A stretch of DNA of 64,000 nucleotides from Rhodanobacteraceae bacterium (GCA_016713135.1 JADJPR010000004.1:124001-188000); one strand, 5' to 3'. Shown: positions 19,054 to 26,885, counted from the stretch's first letter. The notes: generated by a model not told the origin, from the sequence alone. A program made the numbers and translations.

Positions 19054-19289
19054 CGATAATTTTGATTTTCAAAACCGAACCTTGAAATTCTTCAGCGCCT
19101 CGGCGACGATCTCTTGTGCTGGCTAGCGCGTGTGCCTGCGTTCCTCGGCGGCGGATTCGATGGCCGCTAGCTCCGAGACTTTGAATCGAGATGCTTTCCA
19201 AGATCGAATCTATTGTCCCAGACTTCCTCACGCCCAGCTAGTGGCTGGGTCTCCCCGCTTCCCTCGCTCGGTGTCCCCGCTTCCCTAAA
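19054..19289. other. Gene-free stretch with two GGTGTCCCCGCTTCC-like repeats
   Basis: No supported gene. CTGGGTCTCCCCGCTTCC and CTCGGTGTCCCCGCTTCC, variants of the RAYT-linked repeat, lie near 19245-19285. A 60-codon minus-strand frame ends in the GTTAG of the attC core, but has no recognisable family. Confidence 0.4.
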
Positions 19290-19631
19290 CTACGTAAAGT
19301 CAAAAAAGTCAGCAAGCACCGGGCTGAAATGGAGACCGTTCGCCGTGCGGTTCCTAGCATCCACACATATCACTTCTGCGCCCGTTGCCCGCGTTTCCAA
19401 GATGAGGTCCCGGCCCGGCAAGAATTGATCAATTTGAATACCGTGGCGGTTTGCAGAAAGAAATACAACTCTCGTGCGTTCAGGCTTGAAGCAAGCGATA
19501 AATGCTTTCACCGAATCTACAACGTCCGGCATATGGTTGAATGCGTCGGGCTGAAATGGACAAGCGATAGACCAACGGCCTCCTGTTAATCCAGCCCGTA
19601 TCTTGGCGTGGAACTTCTCTACAGAATCTCC
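19290..19631 (-). pseudogene. Truncated integron-cassette gene (5' end lost)
   Basis: A minus-strand frame is open from the RAYT fragment junction to its stop. It reads SVEKFHAKIRAGLTGGRWSI and later 'FKPERTRVVFLSANRHGIQI', with normal codon use for the island. The first internal ATG (19532) would leave only 80 residues, but coding continues upstream of it to the junction at about 19632, where RAYT sequence replaces the true 5' end. No family recognised. Confidence 0.6.
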
Positions 19632-19810
19632 GTAGCGAGAACGACTGCAAGGGCCGGTTCTGGGGAGGACGCTTCCGATCCCAGGTACTGCTCGACGAGA
19701 CCGCCGTGCTGTCGGCCATGGCCTACGTGGACCTCAACCCGATCCGCGCCGGCATGACCGCAGACCTTGAGGGCTCGGCTCACACCAGCATCCTCAAGCG
19801 CATCCGGGTG
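19632..19810 (+). pseudogene. Internal RAYT fragment
   Basis: About 179 bases matching RAYT codons roughly 150-208 ('CKGRFWGGRFRSQVLLDET' equivalent through 'ILKRIRV'). It is bounded on the left by the broken cassette gene and on the right by CCGGGTGTCCCTGCC. The right junction lies at a CCGGGT shared by RAYT and the GGGTGTCC repeat, suggesting recombination at that short identity. Confidence 0.85.
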
Positions 19811-19832
19811 TCCCTGCCTTTGGGAACTCAGA

Positions 19833-20624
19833 CTACGCATGTCCGGACAGTACAATAACATCATTCGAAGGCGTCAGCTCACACTCTTTTAGCAGAGATT
19901 TCCATTCATCTTCTGGAAATACACGGGTGGATTCGTAAATAACAAACAGAATGGACGACCACGAAGGCGAGCGGTATCCCCTTGTATCGGCCAATATCTC
20001 CTCAACCACGCGCTTCGCCTCAGCTTTCGAAGTTACGAACTTATATTCAATCAAAGTTCTGATAGAAGGAATGCCACTATCTGGCTCAAAATTCTTAATC
20101 GGCTTCGAAAGTGTTGGCTTTCGCTTAAGGTCCGGATACTGACACTTGAGAATTGCTTCGATGCGGTCATGCACGTCTGCTTCCTTGGTAGGCACGGACC
20201 CGAATAATGATCGATCGCATATTACATACTCCGTACGCCTAAGTACTGCCTTAAGATCGATGGTTGCCGAGAAATTTGACTCATCAATTCCGTGCACGGA
20301 CGCGATAGACTGTACAAACTGACTGGCCTTTGAGCACCAGACAAGAAAGGGCTCTTCTGACCCCATTTTGCTCAAGATCAAATCGCCAGTCTTAGCCTGA
20401 TCGAGAGTCCTTAAGATTTCTGATCGTGTCTTCTCCAAACCGAGAGCTTCGGACAGGACCATCAGTTCAATGAATGCACGCTCGACGAGATAGCGCCCAA
20501 CTTCTTCAGATTCGGATCGCTCGTTGCTATCTATGTCGCAGTAATAAGAATGGAGTGCCGCGCTCTCGGCTTCTCGCAGGGTCTCCGTGATCGAATTTAG
20601 CGATGCTTTGATGTCAACTGCCAT
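19833..20624 (-). CDS. Integron-cassette protein with PD-(D/E)XK nuclease-like C-terminus (DpnII/MboI-like)
   Basis: 263 residues. The N-terminal 160 residues are helical with no known motif. The C-terminal part, from about 165, resembles the DpnII/MboI-like REase fold: Asp182 in 'FEPDSGIPSIRTLIEYKF', then Glu193-Tyr-Lys195 (ExK), and a following strand 'SWSSILFVIYES'. Stand-alone domains of this kind occur in defence-linked proteins; nuclease activity here is inference. The start has GGAGGG 7 bases upstream, and a GTTAGAA core lies just before it, so it is the first gene of its cassette. No GC-rich codon bias, unlike the core. Confidence 0.65.
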   Translation of the reverse strand: MAVDIKASLNSITETLREAESAALHSYYCDIDSNERSESEEVGRYLVERAFIELMVLSEALGLEKTRSEILRTLDQAKTGDLILSKMGSEEPFLVWCSKASQFVQSIASVHGIDESNFSATIDLKAVLRRTEYVICDRSLFGSVPTKEADVHDRIEAILKCQYPDLKRKPTLSKPIKNFEPDSGIPSIRTLIEYKFVTSKAEAKRVVEEILADTRGYRSPSWSSILFVIYESTRVFPEDEWKSLLKECELTPSNDVIVLSGHA

Positions 20625-20640
20625 AATCCCTCCACCTGAG

Positions 20641-20730
20641 TTCTAACGCCGCAATAAGCCGTTGCGGCACGAAAATATCCGGATTGAGCCAAGAGTCTGT
20701 CCCGCAATCGGCTTGATTGCATAGTTACAG
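20641..20730 (-). other. attC recombination site
   Basis: About 90 bases, closely related to the site at 24240. Inner arms pair: CTAACGCCGCAATAAGCCG on one side against CGGCTTGATTGCATAGTTA on the other, and GTTGCGG pairs with CCGCAAT. The outer core on the right is GTTACAG instead of GTTRRRY, because RAYT 5' flank sequence begins there. It sits directly upstream of the PD-(D/E)XK cassette gene. Confidence 0.78.
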
Positions 20731-20822
20731 AGGCGAGGACACGCGCAAATTGGTAACTTTCCGACACCGCCGTCAGAACTTTCCGACTGCGCGAGCCGGC
20801 CGTCTGGGCAATGCTACTCCCC
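20731..20822 (+). repeat. RAYT 5' flank with GCGAGGACAC
   Basis: Begins AGGCGAGGACACGCGCAAAT and continues with two CTTTCCGAC units to the RAYT ATG. It is homologous to the segment ahead of 16665. Its left edge coincides with the right end of an attC. Confidence 0.8.
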
Positions 20823-21839
20823 ATGACGCAAGCCCGCTCCCTGTTGGTCCCTGCCAACGCCCATGGTGTCTATCACTGCGTGTCCCGCTGTTTACGCCGC
20901 GCTTGGCTCTGCGGGCAGGATCCTCTCACCGGCGCCGATCACGAGCATCGCCGGCAGTGGGTCGAAGACCGCCTGGCGCAGTTGGCGGCGCTGTATGCCG
21001 TCTCGATCTGGGCCCACGCGGTGATGAGCAATCACCTGCATGTGGTGATCGAGATGCATGCCGACATCGCCAGGACCTGGAGCCCCGACGAGATCGCCGC
21101 CCGCTGGCTGGGACTGTATCCGCCGGAGGACGGTCAGTTCGAAGCGGCGAAGGCGCAGATCGTTGGTAACAGTGACCGCTTGGGCGTGCTGCGTTCGCGG
21201 CTCTGCAGCCTTTCGTGGTTCATGAAGTCGCTGAGCGAGCCCATCGCCCGGCGGGCAAACGTCGAAGATCACTGCAAGGGCCGGTTCTGGGAAGGACGCT
21301 TCCGATCCCAGGTCCTCCTCGACGAGACCGCCGTGCTGTCGGCTATGGCCTATGTCGACTTGAATCCGATCCGCGCCGGCATGACCGCAGACCTTGAGGG
21401 TTCCGTTCACACCAGCATCCTCAAGCGCATCCGGGTCATCGAATCCGAGTATCTTTCGGAGTCACCGCGGCCCTTGGCTGAGTGCGATTCCCCAGGTCCA
21501 CCCGCCAAGAACCCGCGCGGTCCGGTTCTCGCGCCAATACTGGGTATTCGCGGACTGTCGGTGACGGCACTCTCCAGCACCGAGTACATCGAACTGGTCG
21601 ACATCACCGGCCGCCAGTGGCACCCCACCAAGCGCGGGCGCATCACTGGGCAACCGCCCGCCGTCCTTCGGCGCCTGGGAATGGATGCCTCTGAGTGGAC
21701 CGACCGCGTACGCGCAGTCAAACCAGAGCAAGGATTCTGTCGTGTCATCGGCAGCGAGGGCGCACTGATCGACAAGGCTGCGGAGATAGGCCAGCGTTGG
21801 CTGCGCGGCTTGGGCGTGGCTCGCTCGCTCGCGAACTGA
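20823..21839 (+). CDS. REP-associated tyrosine transposase (RAYT), intact
   Basis: 338 residues. Y1/HUH transposase domain of the IS200-like superfamily with the HUH motif SNHLHVVIEM (His71, His73), 'GRFWEGRFRSQVL' and 'YVDLNPIRAGMT', then a C-terminal region of about 120 residues not found in IS200 proteins and ending ARSLAN. RAYTs are single-copy-like domesticated relatives that mobilise or shape REP sequences. It is flanked by GCGAGGACAC on the left and GTGTCCCCGC arrays on the right. The sequence is about as GC-rich as the core and unlike the cassettes around it. Confidence 0.93.
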   Translation: MTQARSLLVPANAHGVYHCVSRCLRRAWLCGQDPLTGADHEHRRQWVEDRLAQLAALYAVSIWAHAVMSNHLHVVIEMHADIARTWSPDEIAARWLGLYPPEDGQFEAAKAQIVGNSDRLGVLRSRLCSLSWFMKSLSEPIARRANVEDHCKGRFWEGRFRSQVLLDETAVLSAMAYVDLNPIRAGMTADLEGSVHTSILKRIRVIESEYLSESPRPLAECDSPGPPAKNPRGPVLAPILGIRGLSVTALSSTEYIELVDITGRQWHPTKRGRITGQPPAVLRRLGMDASEWTDRVRAVKPEQGFCRVIGSEGALIDKAAEIGQRWLRGLGVARSLAN

Positions 21840-22075
21840 TCGGCGACACCCAGCCACTTTCGGCGCCGCGGGCGCCTGGGCGTGTTGCTGCCGCTAGTTC
21901 CAAGGCATTGAATCCAGATGCTTTTCGGCGGCGAAATCATGCTCCGGGGCCTCATGCTGTGAACGAATCGCTGGGTGTCCCCGCTTTTTCGGTGCTTATC
22001 GGCGGCGAAATCATGCTCCGGGGCTTCATGCTGTGAACGAATCGCTGGGTGTCCCTGCTTTCCGCCGCGATGGAC
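21840..22075 (+). repeat. RAYT 3' flank with two GGGTGTCC repeat units
   Basis: Contains the GGCGCCGCGGGCGCCTGGGC block, two GGCGGCGAAATCATGCTCC units and GAACGAATCGCTGGGTGTCC at about 21962 and 22034. It continues to the edge of the degraded attC of the tail-collar cassette. Confidence 0.82.
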
Positions 22076-22135
22076 TCCAGCAAATGTCAAAATTTTACTA
22101 CCACGCCGGTAGAGCCGGGGGAACTCCCTTGGTGC

Positions 22136-22753
22136 TTAGGCGTTCCCTCCATCAGACAGGGCGTGAATAATCTCTTCAACCTCTTGGTCGCCACACGCCT
22201 TTTCGGGCAGAGAGATAGTGTGCTCCAACTGCTGAGTTAGCGTGCCGGCGAAAATGTAAAACGCGACATATGCGTTTATGGGGTGCGTTTCCGCACCGAA
22301 TCCCTGTCCCAATGGATTCGACGTGGAATCCGTCGCTGGTATCGGGACGCCAGTTCCCATATACGTTTGTGCTCCTTCAGCGTATTCTATCCGCCCCCCG
22401 TAGCGCTGCAGTCCAAGGCCGTGACCATGCCCACGCATTGCGTCCGATTGATAACTGCCAACGGAACGCATGTTAACCGGCGGAAGCGGGTTCCTACTTA
22501 CCCGAGGATCCGGATCGATATCCGACGGCTCCCTCACTCTTCCTCGAAGGAAGTAACCCTCAAGGTCAGGCAGCAGAAACGTAAGATTTGGGTCACGAGA
22601 CCCCCAACGTGCACCGATCACCTTATAGAGAAGACGATAAGTGGCGCAGGAAAGCGAGCGGCCATTGCAGGGCAGCCACCCGTAACGCAGCAGCTCTCGC
22701 TCAAACCAAATATCATCACTCGCAAAGGAACGGACCTCTCCAACGATTGGCAT
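22136..22753 (-). CDS. Integron-cassette tail-collar domain protein
   Basis: 205 residues. The N-terminal part has the phage tail collar pattern: opening 'MPIVGEVRSFAS', 'GWLPCNGRSLSCATYRLLYK', 'LPDLEGYFLRGRV'. The middle is Gly/His-rich ('RGHGHGLGLQRYGG') with a 'HPINAYVAFYIFAG' strand near the end, as in microcystin-dependent/MdpB-type proteins. It may be an adhesin or phage-derived fibre tip. I choose the ATG at 22753 because GGGAGAGGAG precedes it; a TTG-led extension into the attC is less likely. The TAA stop lies in a GCCTAAG remnant of an attC. Confidence 0.78.
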   Translation of the reverse strand: MPIVGEVRSFASDDIWFERELLRYGWLPCNGRSLSCATYRLLYKVIGARWGSRDPNLTFLLPDLEGYFLRGRVREPSDIDPDPRVSRNPLPPVNMRSVGSYQSDAMRGHGHGLGLQRYGGRIEYAEGAQTYMGTGVPIPATDSTSNPLGQGFGAETHPINAYVAFYIFAGTLTQQLEHTISLPEKACGDQEVEEIIHALSDGGNA

Positions 22754-22820
22754 GACTCCTCTCCCGATTGTTATGTCACCGATGTTTCCCTCGACCGGAT
22801 GGTCGTGGGTTTTCAAGAAA

Positions 22821-22908
22821 GCCAAACGTCGCAATTATTCGCGGCGGCACGATAGTCTATCTTGAGCCAAGAGCCAATACCGCAATCGGCTTGAATGCAT
22901 AGCTAGGC
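22821..22908 (-). other. attC-like site (degenerate)
   Basis: 88 bases related to the 24240 site: GCCAAACGTCGCAATTATTC on the left, CTTGAGCCAAGAGCC in the middle, CCGCAATCGGCTTGAATGCA and GCTAGGC on the right. The two outer cores deviate at one base each from RYYYAAC/GTTRRRY. The tail-collar gene starts 68 bases beyond it. Confidence 0.65.
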
Positions 22909-22969
22909 ATCACCTGGTTCAAGGCCGACGGCCATCCTTCAACAGTTGAGTAGTGAGATATAAAGTCGA

Positions 22970-23045
22970 AATAGGCCATTGCGGCACGGTAGTTTACCTA
23001 GAACGAAGAGCCCATTCCGTGATCGCCTTGATTGCATAGTTAGCT
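22970..23045 (-). other. Partial attC-like site
   Basis: Shares GGCCATTGCGGCACGGTAGT, GAAGAGCCCATTCCGTGATC and GCCTTGATTGCATAGTTAGC with the other sites, but the left outer core is missing. It lies just after the stop of the DUF6161-like gene. About 60 bases between it and the previous site hold no gene and may be an empty cassette. Confidence 0.55.
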
Positions 23046-23058
23046 TATCCTCCACCTC

Positions 23059-24219
23059 TTAAGGCTTCTTTGTGGTCCTCAGCAAGTGCTCCAGGATCCC
23101 CACAGGGGGACTGTCATCAACGCCGGAAACGGCCGATGGCCTGAAGAGAGCATTGAGTATTAGCAATTGGTCATCCGCACGAATCAGAGGCTTTTCCGCA
23201 CCTTTTTCCCTGGCGAGGGCCAAGAATGCATTGATCATCGTGGCGCGTTCTTCCCCGTCTCTCATCAACGAAATGTTGTCCGAGATCAAGCGCGCAACGA
23301 GGCGAAGCAACCAAATAAAAATGAACGCGGGTAGCACGATGGGAAGCAAAGCAACAAAAGTGGCTTTTGAATCGTCTGTGCCGATGAGCGGAACGCCCCA
23401 TTTCCAGAACATTCCCAGAGCCGCAGCGCAGAGAACAAGGAATACGACTCCCCACATGCGTGCAGCGTTCTTGCACCTCGTAGCTCTATTCTTCCAATAG
23501 TCAACGGGAGCAGAAGTGGCAAGCTCGTTTTTAACAAAGTCCTTCAATTCACTCCAGTTCGCGTCAAGGCGAGCTAAAGACTGCTTTTGCTCTTCTCCCC
23601 AAGTTTTCAGGGCGGCCAGCTGATCCGTCGCCAATTCATCGAACTTAGATCTTTCATTCTTCAGGAACTCTATGGCAGAGTTGTGATCTTTGTCTAACTT
23701 CGATAGTACAGCACTTATTTCACGCCTTGCGTTATCTAGCGTTGAATTACATCCAAGGCTGCCTTGCGTCGTGGAAAATGTGCGAAGTAGCGCTGCACAA
23801 ATTGGAACCGTGTGGTTAGTCAAAATCTCAATTTGTTTCTGAAACGGCAAGTTAGCCAGAAGTCTAAGTGCGCCGGACGTTGGATCAACTTTCAATGTCT
23901 CAACAATCACGCCCGCTTGTGGATGGGAGGATGTGAGCACTTGCCCCTTTTCCAGCGGCTCGTTGAATCTGTGCTGGATTTTCGCGAACAACGGATCGCT
24001 TGGATTGGACTCAAAGGATTCCACATTGCTTATGAGGTTATTATAAAAGGAAACTTGTCCACCAATAATGGCATCTAATGCTTGATATAGAGTTCTTTCT
24101 TCAACTCGCCAATACTCGGATTCGGCCCTTGCCCACTTCAAGAACTCGACGGAGTCTATAAACTCAAATTCACGGTTGCTTCCAAGCTCTTTTGCAACCA
24201 GTTTTCTCGGGAATTCCAC
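23059..24219 (-). CDS. Integron-cassette DUF6161-like membrane protein
   Basis: 386 residues. A soluble N-terminal part of about 150 residues is followed by a long charged helical region (about 165-235, 'ILKLDKDHNSAIEFLKNERS'-like, coiled-coil pattern), two membrane segments (about 250-270 and 290-310) and a C-terminal 'DNISLMRDGEERATMINAFL' and 'LILNALFRPSAVSG' that I associate with DUF6161. The ATG follows GGAGGAG and an attC core (GTTAGAC) by about 20 bases. Function unknown; membrane-anchored proteins with this layout are suspected effectors, which is inference. Confidence 0.65.
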   Translation of the reverse strand: MEFPRKLVAKELGSNREFEFIDSVEFLKWARAESEYWRVEERTLYQALDAIIGGQVSFYNNLISNVESFESNPSDPLFAKIQHRFNEPLEKGQVLTSSHPQAGVIVETLKVDPTSGALRLLANLPFQKQIEILTNHTVPICAALLRTFSTTQGSLGCNSTLDNARREISAVLSKLDKDHNSAIEFLKNERSKFDELATDQLAALKTWGEEQKQSLARLDANWSELKDFVKNELATSAPVDYWKNRATRCKNAARMWGVVFLVLCAAALGMFWKWGVPLIGTDDSKATFVALLPIVLPAFIFIWLLRLVARLISDNISLMRDGEERATMINAFLALAREKGAEKPLIRADDQLLILNALFRPSAVSGVDDSPPVGILEHLLRTTKKP

Positions 24220-24239
24220 GCTTCTCCTCCTCCGAATAA

Positions 24240-24329
24240 GTCTAACGCCGCATTAAGCCGTTGCGGCACGACAATGTTTGGTTTGAGCCAAGAGCCTGTT
24301 CCGCAATCGGCTTGAATGCATAGTTAGGC
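24240..24329 (-). other. attC recombination site (best-preserved)
   Basis: 90 bases with perfect outer cores: GTCTAAC on the left and GTTAGGC on the right (RYYYAAC...GTTRRRY). Inner arms AACGCCGCATTAAGCCGTTG and CAATCGGCTTGAATGCATAG pair with small bulges, as in attC hairpins. It begins 1 base after the kinase stop and ends 20 bases before the next gene's ATG. This placement is diagnostic of integron cassettes. Confidence 0.85.
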
Positions 24330-24330
24330 A

Positions 24331-25603
24331 TCAGCGCGGCCTTAAGAGTTCAAGGAGAATTTCTTTGCAATCTCTGGCCGAATTTGGACGGTCAGCAGCT
24401 TCCACCGAAATGCACGAGTTCACAAATTCCACAAATCGACTATCCATTTCTGACTTAGGTTCGAGCTTTTCGGGCCGAGTAAGCATTCGCTTCACAATTG
24501 CCCCTTCAGGACCGACCTTGTGATATATCGGCCGTCCGGTGTAGGAATGGAACAGTACCGTGCCTGCGGCATAAATGTCAGTTCGCTCATCTAGCTCTTC
24601 TCCGCTGAGCTGTTCTATGGGGGCAGAATGCTTACTACCGATGAAAACACTTGTGGCAGTCAGCGACGACTCTCCAGTCGCAACGACAATGCCAAGATCC
24701 AACAGTTTCAGTTCATTCGTAGGGAGCATCATGATGTTGCCCGCTTTTATATCTCTGTGTAGTGCACTTTGCCCATGCAGTTCCTCGATGGCCCCAAACA
24801 ATTTGGACACCAATATCAATTACCTTCTTTACGTCGAAGCCCTGATTGGGAATTTGGGCTTTTAGCGTACGCCCTTCAACGTGTTCCATGACAAGGAAAG
24901 AATGAAATGGGCGGCTCGGCGACAAGAGCAAGTCAAAGACGCGTACCAGATTAGGGTGCCTCAGCTTTGATGCAACCAAGAATTCGCGGTGGACCCGAAT
25001 AAGTTCCGCTCCTCGAAGCGGACTCTCAAAATAGTGTTTCATAGCCACTGATTCGCTCGGACGGAGCCCTACACCTGGTGGTGTCCTTTCTACTCTCGCC
25101 TTCCAGACCTCCCCTGACATTCCACTTCCGAGGCGTTGCAACAGACGATAGCAATCAATCTCCATTCCCGGCTGGAGCTCCCTCGTTTCCCTCACTCTCT
25201 TTTCTTCTGGCCTCTGGGAGAACTGTGAACTAGCCTTGGGAAAGTGGTTTTCAACAATGCTTGTCAATGAAGCTTGGAATGATGGTTCCAGGTTTTGAAA
25301 TTGTAGAATAAGTTCCAAATGAACCAAACTTGCTTTGAGCACGACCTTTGAAGCAGGGGCGTCGTCGTGATAACCCTTGACAGTCACTGTAGCATGGTAG
25401 TATTCGCGATTTGGATTATCTTGAATATGGCGCGAAAGATCGTCGGGAGCGCCCATTACCCGTTCCGTGCCGCTTAGTGTGACTACGCACTCGGATCGTT
25501 CAGGCCATTCGAGCGCAGCTTTTAGGCGGCGAGCGCAATCCAAAACCATGCTGACGAAAGGTCGGCGAAAGAGAAACGTCCAACTACTTTTTGTGGTTGC
25601 CAT
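24331..25603 (-). CDS. Integron-cassette Ser/Thr protein kinase, frameshifted
   Basis: About 423 residues if one extra G in the run TTTGGGGCC near 24790 is discounted. An N-terminal domain of about 145 residues of unknown type precedes a Hanks-type kinase: glycine loop RLGSGMSGEVW (157-167), Lys189 in VAMKHY, 'LHRDIKAGNIM' (catalytic loop), 'LLDLGIV' (DFG position), 'APIEQL' (APE position) and 'DERTDIYAAGTVLF'. The break falls between 'DIGVQIV' and 'AIEELHGQS' and is the only lesion. The ATG has GGAGTGGGGG upstream and follows a GTTAGGC core, so it is the first readable cassette. Kinases occur in phage-defence systems; that role is inference. Confidence 0.8.
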
Positions 25604-25628
25604 TCCCCCACTCCAATAGCTATCAAAT

Positions 25629-25691
25629 GATGCCTAACTGCATCTATACGTCACACCGGACCCATCTCCTCTATGCGACGTTCGGCAAGCG
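25629..25691 (-). other. Cassette boundary with GTTAGGC core, possible short attC
   Basis: GTTAGGC on the minus strand lies 25 bases before the kinase start. A poor counterpart (GCCGAAC) with a nearby GCAT arm occurs 55 bases upstream. It may be a short attC of the preceding cassette, or an attI, but no integrase is visible to the right. Confidence 0.5.
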
Positions 25692-26254
25692 CCTGATTTT
25701 GCACGTCGCCCAAGCCAACATTGACTGGATATCAGATACCGGGTGCATCCTGTGGTGATAAGCGTTGCTCATCGCATCAATGCTGCGGTATCGCATATCC
25801 CCCCCTCAGTTCAGCGACCCCGCCCGCCTTTATCCCATCAGTCGCCGCCGCAGGCCTGAAGCAGCATCGTCGCCGGCTCCGCTCCAACCGTTGTCCCACG
25901 CAGGCGCAACTTCTCGCACCTACGCCAGAAGAAAAGTTGCTTGATGCGGCTGTGGTTCCGCCGGGCTGGCAAGGGTGCCCTGATACGTCTGAAGCCATGC
26001 GATGTTCCTGAGGCGGCGCTGCGACCGACTCTACGCCGACCGCAACGTTGTGTGAACGAAGTGTCTGCATGCGCCCCACGAGTTCGGTGCGCGACGAGTC
26101 TCGTCAGGTCAAGCCGGCGGCGCCGACTGGCCTTGCTCGCCGCGATGGCTTCTTGCGGTGGTCGGGGGAAGGATTGAGTGAGTGGCTGCACGACTCGCAT
26201 CACGCTGGAAGTGACGGCCGGCGGTCGATTCACCTCTCGCGACGGGCCGCAGGC
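25692..26254. other. Gene-free stretch right of the cassette array
   Basis: Both strands have open frames, but none shows a domain, a ribosome site or sensible composition. No integrase motif is seen on either strand, although an intI gene would be expected about here. Nothing else recognised. Confidence 0.5.
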
Positions 26255-26715
26255 TTCTCGAAACGTCGGAATGAAGTCTCTCGATCCTTCGCGGCACTCT
26301 TTCAAGATACGAAGCGATGTTTCCCGTGACTGGGTATCGGTCTTTGGAGCCTCGAAACGACGTCTCCTGAGCCTTCAGATCGGTTTTTCGAAACTCGAAA
26401 CGACGTCTCCTGATACTTCACGGAAATCTTTGGAGACTTGGAACGATCTTTTCGGAATCTTCGCGATGGACTTCGAAGGCTTGGAACCATGTTTCGCGAA
26501 ACTCCGAGGTGGCTTCTGAAGACTCCGCGCCGGTCTTTGGAGACGTGGAACGAGGTCTCGCGACACTACGCGGAGGTCTGCGGAGACTGAGAACGAAGTT
26601 CGCGATATCGCTCAGAGGTCTTCGGAGTCGTGCGATGACGTCTCGCGACGCTTTGCAGACGTCTTCGGAGACGTCGGGCGATGTGTCGCGATACTGCGCG
26701 GCAGTCATCGGAGCG
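26255..26715. repeat. Degenerate tandem repeat of about 43 bp (about 10 copies)
   Basis: Units of 42-43 bases run from about 26255 to 26715. An approximate form is TTTGGAGACTTGGAACGATG, then TCTCGCGATACTTCGCGGAA, then GTC. Most copies share GGAGAC, AACGA and TCGCG at fixed positions, while other positions vary; one copy is shortened to 22 bases. The period is not a multiple of three, and open frames here are by-products. A period near 43 equals about four helical turns. Confidence 0.85.
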
Positions 26716-26885
26716 GCAGGACGGGCTTTCGTGCAGGGTCCTGGGCTGCTTCGTTGTGTTCTTGCGAGGATCGGGGCAGGGATCGGACGGCGACGGAAGG
26801 GCGCGGTCGCTGATCGTGGATGGGGTCTGGCGCTTCTCACACGATGAACTGAGTCTGCGGCGCTGCCGGCAGGGGCGTCGGCGCG

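Noticed and set aside
25692..26254. Possible integron integrase remnant
   Set aside because: Neither strand shows tyrosine-recombinase motifs in any frame.
26302..26840. Several minus-strand frames in the 43-bp repeat
   Set aside because: The period is not a multiple of three and the frames are by-products of repeat and GC bias; no ribosome sites or domains.
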